Assembly (NCBI RefSeq): GCF_001514495.1
Contig: NZ_BCNM01000001.1
Span: 372,001-436,000, forward strand
Source: Paenibacillus pabuli NBRC 13638
GTDB taxonomy: Bacteria; Bacillota; Bacilli; Paenibacillales; Paenibacillaceae
Reading direction: 5' to 3'
DNA: 64,000 nucleotides
Every line of letters starts with the position of its first letter. Position 1 is the first letter of the stretch. The position numbers were made by a program, and so were the translations under genes. The notes beneath the pieces are model-generated. The model saw only the letters and a list, made by a program, of their open reading frames with translations, was not told where the DNA came from and did no database searches. Below are positions 6,931 to 15,756 of this stretch, piece by piece.

Positions 6931-9222
6931 TTAAACGGTTGTTGCAACGTGATTTTCACGGGCAATCTTGGTTGCATCAACCATGTTGCGCAAGGAAGCG
7001 ACCGTTTCTTCGAGTCCACGTGTTTTGAGACCACAATCCGGATTAATCCAGAACAGTTTAGGGTCCAATACACGCAATGCGCGTTCGATCATGCTGGTCA
7101 TTTCGTCCACACTTGGAACACGCGGGCTATGGATATCGTATACGCCGAGTCCAATCCCCAGTTTGTAGGTGTTCAATTCAAAGCTGTGAATGAGTTCACC
7201 GTGACTGCGGGATGTCTCGATGGAGATGACGTCCGCATCCATCGCTTCGATGGAATCAATCATGTCATGGAATTCGCAATAGCACATATGTGTATGAATT
7301 TGAGTCGTATCTTGAACCGTGCAAGTGGAAATGCGGAAGGCTTTAACCGACCAAGCGAGATATTCAGCTTGCTCCGATTCCTTCAATGGCAACCCTTCAC
7401 GAACCGCAGGCTCGTCGACCTGGATCATGCCAATGCCTGCTTGCTCCAGTGCTTCGACTTCTTGTCTCAGTGCATACGCCAACTGATATGCGATGTGCTC
7501 GCGCGGGATGTCTTCACGTACAAACGACCAGTTCATGATGGTAATTGGTCCAGTAAGCATACCTTTTACAGGACGTTGTGTCTGGGACTGTGCGTACTTG
7601 GTTTCTTCAACCGTCATTTCCCCGGTAAATGCGACGTCTCCAAAAATAATAGGTGGTTTCACGCAACGCGAGCCGTAGGATTGTACCCAGCCAAATTGTG
7701 TGAAGGCAAACCCCGCAAGTTTTTCGCCAAAGAACTCTACCATGTCCGTACGCTCAAACTCACCGTGCACGAGTACATCCAACTCGATCTCTTCCTGAAT
7801 GTTGATCCAGATATCAATTTGATCCCGAATAAATGCAGCGTACTGCTCATTGTTCAACTCACCCTTACGCCACAATTGACGTGCTTTACGCACTTCCGCA
7901 GATTGCGGGAAGCTTCCAATGGTCGTTGTAGGGAAGAGGGGCAGGTTCCATTTCGCCTGCTGGGCAATATGACGCTCGGCAAAAGGACGGGAACGTTTCG
8001 GCTGTTCAACACTGAGTGATGCCACGGCCTCTTGAACAGCAACACGGTTGCGTTCTTCGGACTGCTGGAGTGCCTGAATGGTACGGTCAGACTTGTCAAT
8101 CTCAGCGAGTATGTCAGCATCTCTTGAAGATAATGCTTTGGTCAACAGAACAATTTCATCTAATTTTTCATCTGCAAATGCAAGGGCGTTCTTCAGTTCG
8201 GATGTGAGCTTGGTTTCACGCTCTGTCGTTACCGGAACATGAAGCAAACTGCATGAGGATTGAACGATCAAACGTTCAGGCGTTACCAGTTCAGCCAGCT
8301 CAGCCAACAGCTTCAGTTTACCCGGTAAAGAGGCTTTCCAGATCCCACGGCCATCAATAACGCCAGCACCCAAAACTTTATCTGCCGGGAAACCGGACTT
8401 TTGAATGGACTGAATGTTACCCGTGAGCCCGTGTACAAAATCAAGCCCGATACCCTGAACCGGCAGTGCAACAATGTCGCTGTAGTTCTCCACGGATTCA
8501 AAGTAGGTTTGCAGCATAATGTTCAGACCCGGTACAGCAGCTGCAAATGTTTCATAAATTTTGTTCAGCAGCTGGACATCCGCATCCGTTGTTTTGGTAA
8601 CCAGGATCGGCTCATCGATCTGTACCCACTGAACACCTTCATTAGCAAGCTCCTGAAGTACTTGAACATAGAGTGGAAGGAGGCGGTCCAGCCAAGCGTT
8701 TGTTTCGGATTTATCATAACCTTTGGACAGTTTCAGGAAGGTCAACGGTCCGACAAGAACCGGTTTTCCTTCAATACCAAGTTTTTCTTTGGCTTCACGA
8801 TAAGCTGTAAGGGGTTTGTTCTCCGTAAGAGCAGGAGATGCACCGTCCAGTTCAGGCACGATATAGTGATAGTTGGTGTTGAACCATTTTGTCATTTCAC
8901 TTGCTGCTGCATCTTTTGTTCCCCGCGCAATGCCGTAATAGACGGACAAAGGTACAGCACCACCGTCATATGTAAACCGCTTCGGAACGATCCCGAACAT
9001 AACGGCTGTATCCAGGATATGATCGTAGTAACTGAAATCATTGACTGGGATGAGATCGATCCCTTTTTCTTGCTGCTTACGCAAATGATCTAAACGAATT
9101 TCCTGTAATCTGGCTTGAAACTCTGTTTCTTCGAGCTTTCCTGACCAAAATGCTTCCAACGCTTTCTTCCATTCCCGATCAGCACCAATTCGTGGATATC
9201 CCAATACACTGCTCTTCACCAT
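6931..9222 (-). CDS. metE: Cobalamin-independent methionine synthase
   Basis: A 763-residue protein, full length for MetE. It transfers the methyl group of 5-methyltetrahydrofolate (polyglutamate form) to homocysteine, the last step of methionine synthesis, in the cytoplasm. The N-terminal Meth_synt_1 domain begins SSVLGYPRIGADREWKKALE; the C-terminal catalytic domain starts near residue 430 (LPLFPTTTIGSFPQS). Zinc ligands are visible in HTHMCYCEFHDMI (His and Cys) and WINPDCGLKTR (Cys). Monocistronic, with GAGG shortly upstream of the ATG. A LysR-type palindrome upstream suggests control by a MetR/MtaR-like regulator rather than by a riboswitch; no S-box or T-box features were seen in the leader. 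Confidence 0.97.
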   Translation of the reverse strand: MVKSSVLGYPRIGADREWKKALEAFWSGKLEETEFQARLQEIRLDHLRKQQEKGIDLIPVNDFSYYDHILDTAVMFGIVPKRFTYDGGAVPLSVYYGIARGTKDAAASEMTKWFNTNYHYIVPELDGASPALTENKPLTAYREAKEKLGIEGKPVLVGPLTFLKLSKGYDKSETNAWLDRLLPLYVQVLQELANEGVQWVQIDEPILVTKTTDADVQLLNKIYETFAAAVPGLNIMLQTYFESVENYSDIVALPVQGIGLDFVHGLTGNIQSIQKSGFPADKVLGAGVIDGRGIWKASLPGKLKLLAELAELVTPERLIVQSSCSLLHVPVTTERETKLTSELKNALAFADEKLDEIVLLTKALSSRDADILAEIDKSDRTIQALQQSEERNRVAVQEAVASLSVEQPKRSRPFAERHIAQQAKWNLPLFPTTTIGSFPQSAEVRKARQLWRKGELNNEQYAAFIRDQIDIWINIQEEIELDVLVHGEFERTDMVEFFGEKLAGFAFTQFGWVQSYGSRCVKPPIIFGDVAFTGEMTVEETKYAQSQTQRPVKGMLTGPITIMNWSFVREDIPREHIAYQLAYALRQEVEALEQAGIGMIQVDEPAVREGLPLKESEQAEYLAWSVKAFRISTCTVQDTTQIHTHMCYCEFHDMIDSIEAMDADVISIETSRSHGELIHSFELNTYKLGIGLGVYDIHSPRVPSVDEMTSMIERALRVLDPKLFWINPDCGLKTRGLEETVASLRNMVDATKIARENHVATTV

Positions 9223-9303
9223 TCGTAAAACTCCTCTGCAATATGTTACACAAAATTTATCACAGAATCAGAGTTATAATGTAATTCCATTAAATTATAT
9301 CCA

Positions 9304-9324
9304 GCTATAGCCTGTGGCTATAGC
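9304..9324. promoter_or_regulatory. Perfect palindrome upstream of metE, LysR-type T-N11-A site
   Basis: GCTATAGCC-TGT-GGCTATAGC, 9-base perfect arms with a 3-base centre, contains a T-N11-A core typical of LysR-family operators. It lies about 80 bases before the metE start and just upstream, on the minus strand, of a TATAAT box (about 9293-9298), where an activator or repressor would act. The MBL-fold gene starts 90 bases away in the other direction and could share it. Confidence 0.6.
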
Positions 9325-9413
9325 AAGTCGAGAACACCACTGTCGATAGAGGCTGGGTTATTCGAATATTTTAGTATATAATGACGTTTGATCCAGGAAG
9401 GGAGAGGTATTCG

Positions 9414-10379
9414 ATGTTGCATGGAATAAGGGCTTTCACAGGTTCAAGGCATTTCCAATTGAAAGAGGTTATTGAAGGTGTATTCGCTGCGATTGCAGTT
9501 CCCGGTACAGGTTCATTGGGCAATGCTGCAATCGTTGATCTAGGTGATGCAACGTTAGTTGTCGATACATTCACGTCAATACAGGCTGCAGAGGATTTGC
9601 AGGCAGCTGCCGAGTACCTCATGGGAAGAAAGGTTTCTTATGTAATCAACACACATTGGCATAGTGATCATACATGTGGCAATCAAGTATTTGTCCCTGC
9701 AGCTCACATTATTTCCACATCGATTACACGCGAAATTATGGATACTTTTGTAAGGGACAGAATAATGCAGCAGTTAGCAAAACCTGAAGCGATATATGAA
9801 GCTATAGACGAAATCGATGAACAAATCCAACGAGAGACGAACGAAAAGTTAAGACAGGAAATGCAATGGGATACTGCCAGTGACCGTGAATATATGAAGA
9901 TGCTTCCCAATCTGGTATATTCATTGCCGAACTTAACTTTTGATCAGCGTATGACTATTCATGGCAGTAAGCGCAACGTTGAACTTATTACTTTTGGCGG
10001 GGGTCATACACAGAGTGATGCACTGGTCTATATTCCGAAGGACAGAATTGCCATAACGGGGGATCTGGTGTTATCTAAACATCATCCGGTTTTAATGTAT
10101 GCCAACCCTCAGCAATGGCTGGATATTTTGGACAAAGTCGAACAGCTGGATATAGAAAGAATAGTACCAGGACATGGAGAAGTATGCTCGTTGAACGAAC
10201 TGCATGAAGTCAGAGGCTACATAAAGAATCTATTGGAAATCGTGACCGATGCTGCTCAAAGAAACCAGAGTTTGGACGAGATTACTATACCATCAGCCTA
10301 TCAGAACTGGTTCTTTACTACGTATTTCAAGTCGAATTTGCAAAGCCTATATAAATGGATCAAGAAAATTGGTAAATAG
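9414..10379 (+). CDS. MBL-fold metallo-hydrolase
   Basis: A 321-residue metallo-beta-lactamase-fold hydrolase. The metal-binding motif HWHSDH (in YVINTHWHSDHTCGN, about residues 79-93), a later GGGHTQSD (third metal His) and ITGDLVL (bridging Asp) and VPGHGEV (last His) are all present, so a two-metal site is expected. An insertion rich in charged residues (about 110-180) lies between the first and second metal motifs. The start at 9414 is chosen over an in-frame ATG at 9381 because AAGGGAGAGG is 7 bases upstream and a TATAAT-like box overlaps 9381. Substrate unknown; not a recognised antibiotic lactamase. Confidence 0.88.
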   Translation: MLHGIRAFTGSRHFQLKEVIEGVFAAIAVPGTGSLGNAAIVDLGDATLVVDTFTSIQAAEDLQAAAEYLMGRKVSYVINTHWHSDHTCGNQVFVPAAHIISTSITREIMDTFVRDRIMQQLAKPEAIYEAIDEIDEQIQRETNEKLRQEMQWDTASDREYMKMLPNLVYSLPNLTFDQRMTIHGSKRNVELITFGGGHTQSDALVYIPKDRIAITGDLVLSKHHPVLMYANPQQWLDILDKVEQLDIERIVPGHGEVCSLNELHEVRGYIKNLLEIVTDAAQRNQSLDEITIPSAYQNWFFTTYFKSNLQSLYKWIKKIGK

Positions 10380-10393
10380 ACTCAGTACAGTGG

Positions 10394-10422
10394 CTCCTTA
10401 ACAAATGTTGGGGAGTTTTTTT
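10394..10422 (+). terminator. Terminator after the MBL-fold gene
   Basis: Nine-pair stem with two G-T pairs (CTCCTTAAC / GTTGGGGAG) and seven T. The remaining intergenic sequence to 10722 is mostly occupied by the large palindrome described next. Confidence 0.75.
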
Positions 10423-10489
10423 GTTTCTTCAACCGTTTTTTTAAGCTCGATTAGAAGGTACAGCTACACTTGATGCATAATAATGATAA

Positions 10490-10686
10490 CTAGATAAATT
10501 GAATTTAACATTTACACGAGAACGGAGAGGACAGAAATAACCTGAAGAAGCGTAGCGGTCGCCTTTATCCCCGGATTTTCCCTTTGAAAAAGGGAATCCA
10601 AAAAATCTGGGGATAACAGCGATCGGAAGGTTGTTCTGTCATCGGAGTGGCAAGTGTAAATATTCTTTAATTCAGTTTATATAGAT
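10490..10686. repeat. ~195 bp giant imperfect inverted repeat (candidate MITE/REP-like element)
   Basis: Almost the whole interval folds on itself. Outer arms: CTAGATAAATTGAATT at 10490 against AATTCAGTTTATATAG ending 10684. Next: ATTTACAC (10510-10517) against GTGTAAAT (10654-10661); GGACAGAA (10529-10536) against TTCTGTC (10634-10640); AACCT against AGGTT; then CGGTCGCCTTTATCCCC (10556-10572) against GGGGATAACAGCGATCG (10608-10624); the centre is a TTCCC/GGGAA hairpin. No open reading frame with a ribosome site lies inside. Nested complementarity over nearly 200 bp is far beyond a terminator and fits a non-autonomous mobile element or a dispersed structured repeat. The next gene (AraC) starts 37 bases after it. 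Confidence 0.65.
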
Positions 10687-10722
10687 CCTTGTTACGCTGG
10701 AAAATGTGGAAAGGGTGATTGG

Positions 10723-11601
10723 ATGGGTGTTCCTACTTTTCTTGAAACAGGTCATATGACAGAAGGTCTTCCGATCCGGGTGATTCATACCGGTAATCCG
10801 TTTAATTTTGCAGCCCACTGGCATGAAGAGGTGGAAATGGTTGTCGTGAATGGGAAGAACGCAAGAATAGGTGTGAACAATCATGTGCATGAGTTGAAAC
10901 AAGGAGATGTGCTGCTTATCAAACCAGGAGATGTTCACTGTTTCTTGCCGGGCACCAATCATTTAACGATTATTCAGTTTCGATTGGAGCTCCTGACGGG
11001 AAGTTTCACAACAGATAAGGAAGCACAGCATCTTCGAGAGCTTTTCAATAAAACGGTGGTCATCCCGTCCAACATCAGTACAGAGAAAAATATGGGAAAA
11101 TATATAGATGCCTTATTGAATGAAGAGAAGGATCAACAGGTCGGGTACCGCTGGTTAATGGTGGCCAGACTGTACGATCTTATTGTTCATATGCTGCGTA
11201 CGAAGGCTCCGATTACAGATGAATTAAATTCAGGCTTGCCCTGTACCGCTTCCAAAAAGTTCGAATTTCTGGAATCCGTCTGTACGTATCTGGAGGAGCA
11301 CTATGCAGAGCCGATCAAGCTGGATCAGGTGGCGGAGCATATCAAATTTAGCAAGTTTCATGTATGCAAGCTGTTTAAAGAGATCAAGGGAATCACGCTC
11401 ATGGAGTATCTGAATCATTTTCGGATTATCAAATCGGAGTGGGCGTTGCTGTTCCGTGAGGAATCCATATTGGATATCGCCATGGGGCATGGGTTTAATA
11501 ATGTGAACTCGTACAATCGTCTTTTCAAAAAATATAATCACTGTACACCCTCCGAATTTCGCAAAAAGCATCGCAAAAATATCACAACCTATGAAGGATG
11601 A
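10723..11601 (+). CDS. AraC-family regulator with cupin sensor domain
   Basis: A 292-residue one-component regulator. The N-terminal cupin (AHWHEEVEMVVV, then HELKQGDVLLIKPGDVHCF, about residues 25-75) probably binds a sugar. The C-terminal two HTH AraC domain (about residues 185-288) ends in LDIAMGHGFNNVNSYNRLFK and CTPSEFRKKH. It has a ribosome site (AAAGGGTGATTGG). It lies directly upstream of, and in the same direction as, an ABC sugar importer, which it most likely controls. Its promoter region is taken up by the large palindrome. Confidence 0.92.
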   Translation: MGVPTFLETGHMTEGLPIRVIHTGNPFNFAAHWHEEVEMVVVNGKNARIGVNNHVHELKQGDVLLIKPGDVHCFLPGTNHLTIIQFRLELLTGSFTTDKEAQHLRELFNKTVVIPSNISTEKNMGKYIDALLNEEKDQQVGYRWLMVARLYDLIVHMLRTKAPITDELNSGLPCTASKKFEFLESVCTYLEEHYAEPIKLDQVAEHIKFSKFHVCKLFKEIKGITLMEYLNHFRIIKSEWALLFREESILDIAMGHGFNNVNSYNRLFKKYNHCTPSEFRKKHRKNITTYEG

Positions 11602-11639
11602 TTCGCAATATTTGGTGAGAAACCCCTCTCTAAAATCCA

Positions 11640-11668
11640 TATACTCTAATAAATTGTAAGCGTTTCCT
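11640..11668 (+). promoter_or_regulatory. -10 box and CcpA cre site upstream of the ABC operon
   Basis: TATACT (11640-11645) is a plausible -10 box; no good -35 is visible, as expected for an AraC-activated promoter. Starting 9 bases later, TTGTAAGCGTTTCCT (11654-11668) matches the Bacillus cre consensus WTGNAANCGNWNNCW at every position. A site just downstream of the promoter would give carbon catabolite repression by CcpA. Confidence 0.7.
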
Positions 11669-11686
11669 TTTTGAAGGAGGGGGCCT

Positions 11687-12961
11687 ATGAAGAACTTGAA
11701 GCTGAAGTATATCTCCATCATTGCACTTATAAGCGCAATAATCATGGTAACCGGTTGCCAGTCAGGTGGAGCGAATCCAAACAAGCAAAAGGAGATTACG
11801 GTATGGAGTTTTACGGACGAGGCACATTATGCGATTGAGAAATTCGAAGAGAAGTATCCCGACATCAAGGTGAACTTTGTCAATATCCCTGGTAATTTCT
11901 ATATCACCAAGTTGAAATCCGCACTCCAGACAGCGTCGAAGGCTCCAGATGTGTTCATGATCGAGAATGGAAATATAAGAGAACTGATTGATGTACCTTA
12001 TCTGGAGAATTTGTCGGCAGCACCGTATAACGCCAATGAACTGATCCCGGAGCAGTATGCTTTTGTGCAAGCGAATGAGAAGGATAGCCAAGGAAATGTC
12101 AAGGCAATTGGCTACCAGGGAACGCCCGGGGGCATTTATTACCGAAGAGATCTGGCCAAAAAATATCTGGGCACGGATGATCCCGAAAAAGTGGCGGCGC
12201 AGATCGATACTTGGGAGAAAATATTCGAGATTGGAGAGAGGGTAGAGCAGGAAAGTGGCAATAAAGTACATGCCCTTGCCAACTGGAATGCGATATCCAA
12301 TTCATATGATGGTATTCCATGGGTCAAAGACGGAAAGCTTGTCATTGATCCAACCTATATGCAGATCCTGGATCTGGTTCGGGAAGCCCGCGAGCGGCAT
12401 GTACTTGCCGAATATGAAGATGGAAGTGCTGGATATGCTGCTTCCATGCAGAAAGGCGAAGTGATGTTCTATCCTGGCGCAACCTGGGCGTTGCAATTTA
12501 CCTTCAAGGCCAATGCTCCCGATACGGAAGGGTTATGGGGCCTTGCACCAGGTCCGTCAGCGTTCAGTGCAGGTGGAACCTATATCGGCATGTACAGCAA
12601 AAGCGACAAAAAGGACCTGGCCTGGAAGTTTATCGAGTTTTATAACTTTGATCATGATTTCCTGACCAAGCTTGCGCAGGAGCAAGACTATTTCACAAGT
12701 AATATGGTGGTGAATGATGAGCTGGCTAAATCCGTAACCTCAGCCTATTTGGGCGGGCAGAAGCACTTTGAGTTTTTCTCGGAAGCCGCCAAGCAGATTC
12801 CTGTATATGAACGAACCAAGTATGACACCGTCATTAACAATGACATTTTCAAAATTGTACTTCAGTTGTATCTCAACAAAGACATCCAGACCAAGGAAGA
12901 AGCGATAGAACGAATCAAACGGGATGTCAAATTGAGATTTCCGGAGCTGGAAGTGAATTAG
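11687..12961 (+). CDS. ABC transporter sugar-binding lipoprotein (family 1)
   Basis: A 424-residue extracellular solute-binding protein. The signal peptide ends in a lipobox (MVTGC, Cys about residue 25), so it is lipid-anchored on the outer face of the membrane. Family-1 features follow: EITVWSFTDEAHYAIEKFEEKYPDIKV fold start, SKAPDVFMIENG, and late AWKFIEFYNFD. It should capture a sugar or oligosaccharide and deliver it to the two permeases downstream. The start has a strong GAAGGAGGGGG ribosome site. First gene of a three-gene operon; a cre site overlaps its leader. Confidence 0.93.
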   Translation: MKNLKLKYISIIALISAIIMVTGCQSGGANPNKQKEITVWSFTDEAHYAIEKFEEKYPDIKVNFVNIPGNFYITKLKSALQTASKAPDVFMIENGNIRELIDVPYLENLSAAPYNANELIPEQYAFVQANEKDSQGNVKAIGYQGTPGGIYYRRDLAKKYLGTDDPEKVAAQIDTWEKIFEIGERVEQESGNKVHALANWNAISNSYDGIPWVKDGKLVIDPTYMQILDLVREARERHVLAEYEDGSAGYAASMQKGEVMFYPGATWALQFTFKANAPDTEGLWGLAPGPSAFSAGGTYIGMYSKSDKKDLAWKFIEFYNFDHDFLTKLAQEQDYFTSNMVVNDELAKSVTSAYLGGQKHFEFFSEAAKQIPVYERTKYDTVINNDIFKIVLQLYLNKDIQTKEEAIERIKRDVKLRFPELEVN

Positions 12962-13013
12962 CTTGGAAGTAAGCGAATGTCTTTTTATCATCCGATGACT
13001 GGAGGTACAGAAT

Positions 13014-13904
13014 ATGTTTGCCAAATCGATCCGCAAAGACCATTACGGCTACTATTTCATAGCTCCGTTTTTTATTCTTTTCGCCATTTTTGGATTATAT
13101 CCAATCCTGTATTCGCTGTATATCAGCTTTACCAACTTTGACGGGATCACCACGCCTGACTTTGTTGGTATCGGCAATTATGTTGCTGTTCTGCAAGATC
13201 CCCTGTTCTACAAAACCCTTTTTAACACGCTATTTATTTGGGGAGTTTCTGTAGTTCCACAACTTACGGTTTCACTGGTGCTCGCCTTTATTCTCAATGA
13301 TAAGTTGCTTAAGGGAAGAGATATTTTCAGAGCGGTTTATTTCTTTCCCAACATCGTTACCGCTGCTTCGCTGGGTCTGCTTGTGAGTCTGATCTTCGAT
13401 TGGCAATCCGGCGGATTGAATCATTTTTTGGTTCAGGCAGGACTCATTGATAACCCGATTAACTGGAAAAATGATCCCTGGTTCATGCGGCTGATTGTCT
13501 CTTCCATTTTATTTTTTCAATACTTCGGCTATTCCATGGTCATCTACCTTGCAGGTCTTCAGGGAATTGATCCGGCTCTGCAGGAAGCAGCTCAAATGGA
13601 TGGCGCCAAGAAAAAGCATATTTTCATTCACATTATCGTTCCCATGTTACGTCCAATCATTTTGTTTCAGATGATCACATCCATCATTGGAGGCATTCAG
13701 ATTTTTGATCAGCCGTTTACGTTAACGAATGGAACGGGCGGCCCGGACCGTGCAGCCATGACCAGTATTATGTACTTGTATAATGTAGCCTTCCAGAGTA
13801 CGCGCTTTGGTTACGGGGCGGCCATTGCATTCTGTCTATTCATCATCATTATTCTGCTCTCGGTTGTATCCTTTATGATGACGAAGCGCAAAAGCCGTGC
13901 GTAG
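13014..13904 (+). CDS. ABC sugar transporter permease (MalF-type)
   Basis: A 296-residue integral membrane protein with about six membrane segments (first: YYFIAPFFILFAIFGLYPIL). The cytoplasmic coupling loop EAAQMDGAKKKHIFIHIIVP matches the EAA motif that contacts the ATPase. It is the second gene of the operon, 52 bases after the binding protein and 15 bases before its partner permease; GGAGG precedes the ATG. No ATPase gene is nearby, so it probably uses a shared MsmX-like ATPase. Confidence 0.94.
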   Translation: MFAKSIRKDHYGYYFIAPFFILFAIFGLYPILYSLYISFTNFDGITTPDFVGIGNYVAVLQDPLFYKTLFNTLFIWGVSVVPQLTVSLVLAFILNDKLLKGRDIFRAVYFFPNIVTAASLGLLVSLIFDWQSGGLNHFLVQAGLIDNPINWKNDPWFMRLIVSSILFFQYFGYSMVIYLAGLQGIDPALQEAAQMDGAKKKHIFIHIIVPMLRPIILFQMITSIIGGIQIFDQPFTLTNGTGGPDRAAMTSIMYLYNVAFQSTRFGYGAAIAFCLFIIIILLSVVSFMMTKRKSRA

Positions 13905-13919
13905 GGAGGGGGAAAAGAA

Positions 13920-14801
13920 ATGCAGACCGTAAAACCAATCGAACGACAAAACGCTGCTTTACAGCAATATGCCAGTATGAGGCGTCTGACACTGGGAAAG
14001 GTCGTTATTTATCTGTTTCTGATTAGCCTCGCCGTAATTTGTATCATTCCATTTTATCTCATGCTGATCTATTCCACGCACAACAATGCTACGATTGCAT
14101 CGACATTCACGTTTTTGCCCGGGCCCTTTTTGGTAGATAACTATATGAACATGGCTTCCAAAATCAATATCTGGCGCGGGTTTGCAAACAGCTTTTTCAT
14201 TGCAGGAACGTCGACATTGTTATCCTTATACATCGGTTCCCTTACCGCATACGGCTTCGCCAAGTTTAAATTCAAGGGTCGCACCGGCTTATTCCTGTTT
14301 CTGTTAGCAACGATGATGGTGCCCGGACAGCTGGCTTTGATCGGGATGTATCGTCTGTTCAGTACATTGGGAATGCTGGACAGCTATGCAGCAATTATTT
14401 TGCCCGCAGCGGCGAATGCATTTAATGTATTCTTTATCAAACAATTCATGGAGAGCAGCATTCCTGATGAGATTATCGAATCTGCCCGTGTGGATAGTGC
14501 GGGGGAGTTCCGCACATTCAATCAGATTGTACTGCCTATTCTCGGACCGGCCATTTCGGCGCTTGGCATCTTCACCTTTATCGGCTCATGGAATAATTTT
14601 ATCACACCGCTCGTCCTGTTTTTCTCCCTGGATAAATACCCGCTTCCGGTGCTCGTGGCTCTGGTGCAGGGGTACTACGGCATGGATTATGGACTCTTAT
14701 ACCTGGGCGTTGCCATCTCGATCTTGCCTATTATCATTGTTTTTGCGATATTCTCCAAGCAAATTATAGGCAGTGTTGCCTTGGGAGCAGTTAAAGGATA
14801 A
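13920..14801 (+). CDS. ABC sugar transporter permease (MalG-type)
   Basis: A 293-residue membrane protein, the second half of the heterodimeric pore. A hydrophilic N-terminus (about 25 residues) precedes the first membrane helix (VVIYLFLISLAVICIIPFYL). The EAA loop is ESARVDSAGEFRTFNQIVLP, with Ser in place of the usual Gly in the DGA core (DSA). It ends QIIGSVALGAVKG, the usual MalG-type tail. GGGAGGGGG ribosome site. A terminator follows, so it closes the operon. Confidence 0.94.
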   Translation: MQTVKPIERQNAALQQYASMRRLTLGKVVIYLFLISLAVICIIPFYLMLIYSTHNNATIASTFTFLPGPFLVDNYMNMASKINIWRGFANSFFIAGTSTLLSLYIGSLTAYGFAKFKFKGRTGLFLFLLATMMVPGQLALIGMYRLFSTLGMLDSYAAIILPAAANAFNVFFIKQFMESSIPDEIIESARVDSAGEFRTFNQIVLPILGPAISALGIFTFIGSWNNFITPLVLFFSLDKYPLPVLVALVQGYYGMDYGLLYLGVAISILPIIIVFAIFSKQIIGSVALGAVKG

Positions 14802-14816
14802 GCATATTATTCGGAA

Positions 14817-14843
14817 AAAGTCGCCAGATGGCGGCTCTTTTTG
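14817..14843 (+). terminator. Terminator of the first ABC operon
   Basis: Stem AGTCGCC / GGCGGCT with a 4-base loop, then CTTTTT. Same stem family as the hairpins at 382, 24704 and 42218. Confidence 0.85.
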
Positions 14844-14877
14844 TTTTGACGGGTGAAAAACACGGGGGAAATTCATT

Positions 14878-14892
14878 TTGAAAGCCCTTTCT
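14878..14892 (+). promoter_or_regulatory. cre-like site upstream of the YesN/YesM genes
   Basis: TTGAAAGCCCTTTCT matches the cre consensus WTGNAANCGNWNNCW at all fixed positions but one (C for the central G). It lies about 110 bases before the response-regulator start. CcpA repression is possible but unproven. Confidence 0.4.
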
Positions 14893-15000
14893 AAATCTGT
14901 GATATACTACGAATTAACTGCCAAACGATGGATAAAAAGATATTTCTCCTGATTGCATGGCCTGTGTGTTCACTCACTTTTTCTTGTAAAAGGGGATGTC

Positions 15001-15756
15001 ATGATGTTTAATGTTCTTGTTGTTGACGATGAGTACGTTCAAAGAGAAGGCATTAAGGATTTGATCTCTCACTACGGCTATCCCTTTCAAGTATGGGAAG
15101 CTGAGAACGGGAAGAACGCTGAACGAATCTTGGTTCAGAACGCGATTGATATTCTCATCACGGATGTCAAAATGCCTCTTATGGATGGACTGGAGCTTAG
15201 CAAACAAGCCCGGAAAACGCAGCAGAATATAAAAATTGTCATCTGCAGCGGTTATGATGAATTTGAATATGCCCGCAGTGCGATTCGGCTGGGCGTGGTT
15301 AATTATTTGCTCAAACCACTGGTCAGGGAAGAGTTTCTACAGGTGATGGAGGATATTACGCTGTTCCGTCCTTATGGTGGAGGTCCCGAACCGGAATCTG
15401 CGGAATCAAAGGTCATTCGACAGGTGAAGGATTATGTGAAGGATAACCATCAGAGAGATATTTCCTTGTCCGAGGCAGCCCACGATGTGTATCTATCTCC
15501 AGGGTATTTGAGCATTTTGTTTAAAAAAGAGACCGGGCAGAACTTCTCGAAATATTTAACCGATTACCGTTTGCGGCGTGCAAGCCATCTATTGACTCAT
15601 TCGAATATGAAAATCATTGATATTGCAGAGGCCGTTGGCATCGACAATCATTCTTATTTTGCCAAGCTTTTCAGAAACAGGTTCGGCGTCAGTCCGATAC
15701 AGTTCAGAGAGTGCGGGGTGCTTCATGATCGGATGGATCAAGAGCAAATTCAATGA
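15001..15756 (+). CDS. YesN-type response regulator with AraC DNA-binding domain
   Basis: A 251-residue response regulator. The receiver domain (residues 3-120) has the acidic pair DD at 9-10, phospho-acceptor Asp55 in ILITDVKMP, and Lys in the LLKPL motif. The C-terminal AraC HTH (about 150-245) reads AAHDVYLSPGYLSILFKKETG and ends FGVSPIQFREC. The start at 15001 (15004 is equally possible) has AAAGGGGA upstream. The following histidine kinase gene begins inside the end of this gene, so translation is coupled. It very likely activates the downstream sugar uptake and mannosidase genes. Confidence 0.93.
   Translation: MMFNVLVVDDEYVQREGIKDLISHYGYPFQVWEAENGKNAERILVQNAIDILITDVKMPLMDGLELSKQARKTQQNIKIVICSGYDEFEYARSAIRLGVVNYLLKPLVREEFLQVMEDITLFRPYGGGPEPESAESKVIRQVKDYVKDNHQRDISLSEAAHDVYLSPGYLSILFKKETGQNFSKYLTDYRLRRASHLLTHSNMKIIDIAEAVGIDNHSYFAKLFRNRFGVSPIQFRECGVLHDRMDQEQIQ

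Noticed and set aside
6949..8019. 356-codon open frame on the plus strand inside metE
   Set aside because: Antisense shadow of metE; Cys/His/Phe-rich composition and no ribosome site.
8401..9093. 230-codon open frame opposite metE
   Set aside because: Same antisense effect; metE is intact and full length.
9223..9413. Possible S-box, T-box or cobalamin riboswitch before metE
   Set aside because: No conserved riboswitch core was seen in the 190 bases; only the LysR-type palindrome stands out.
10531..10639. Reading the inner hairpin as an ordinary terminator
   Set aside because: It has no T run and pairing extends much further to the outer AT-rich arms, so it is part of a larger element.
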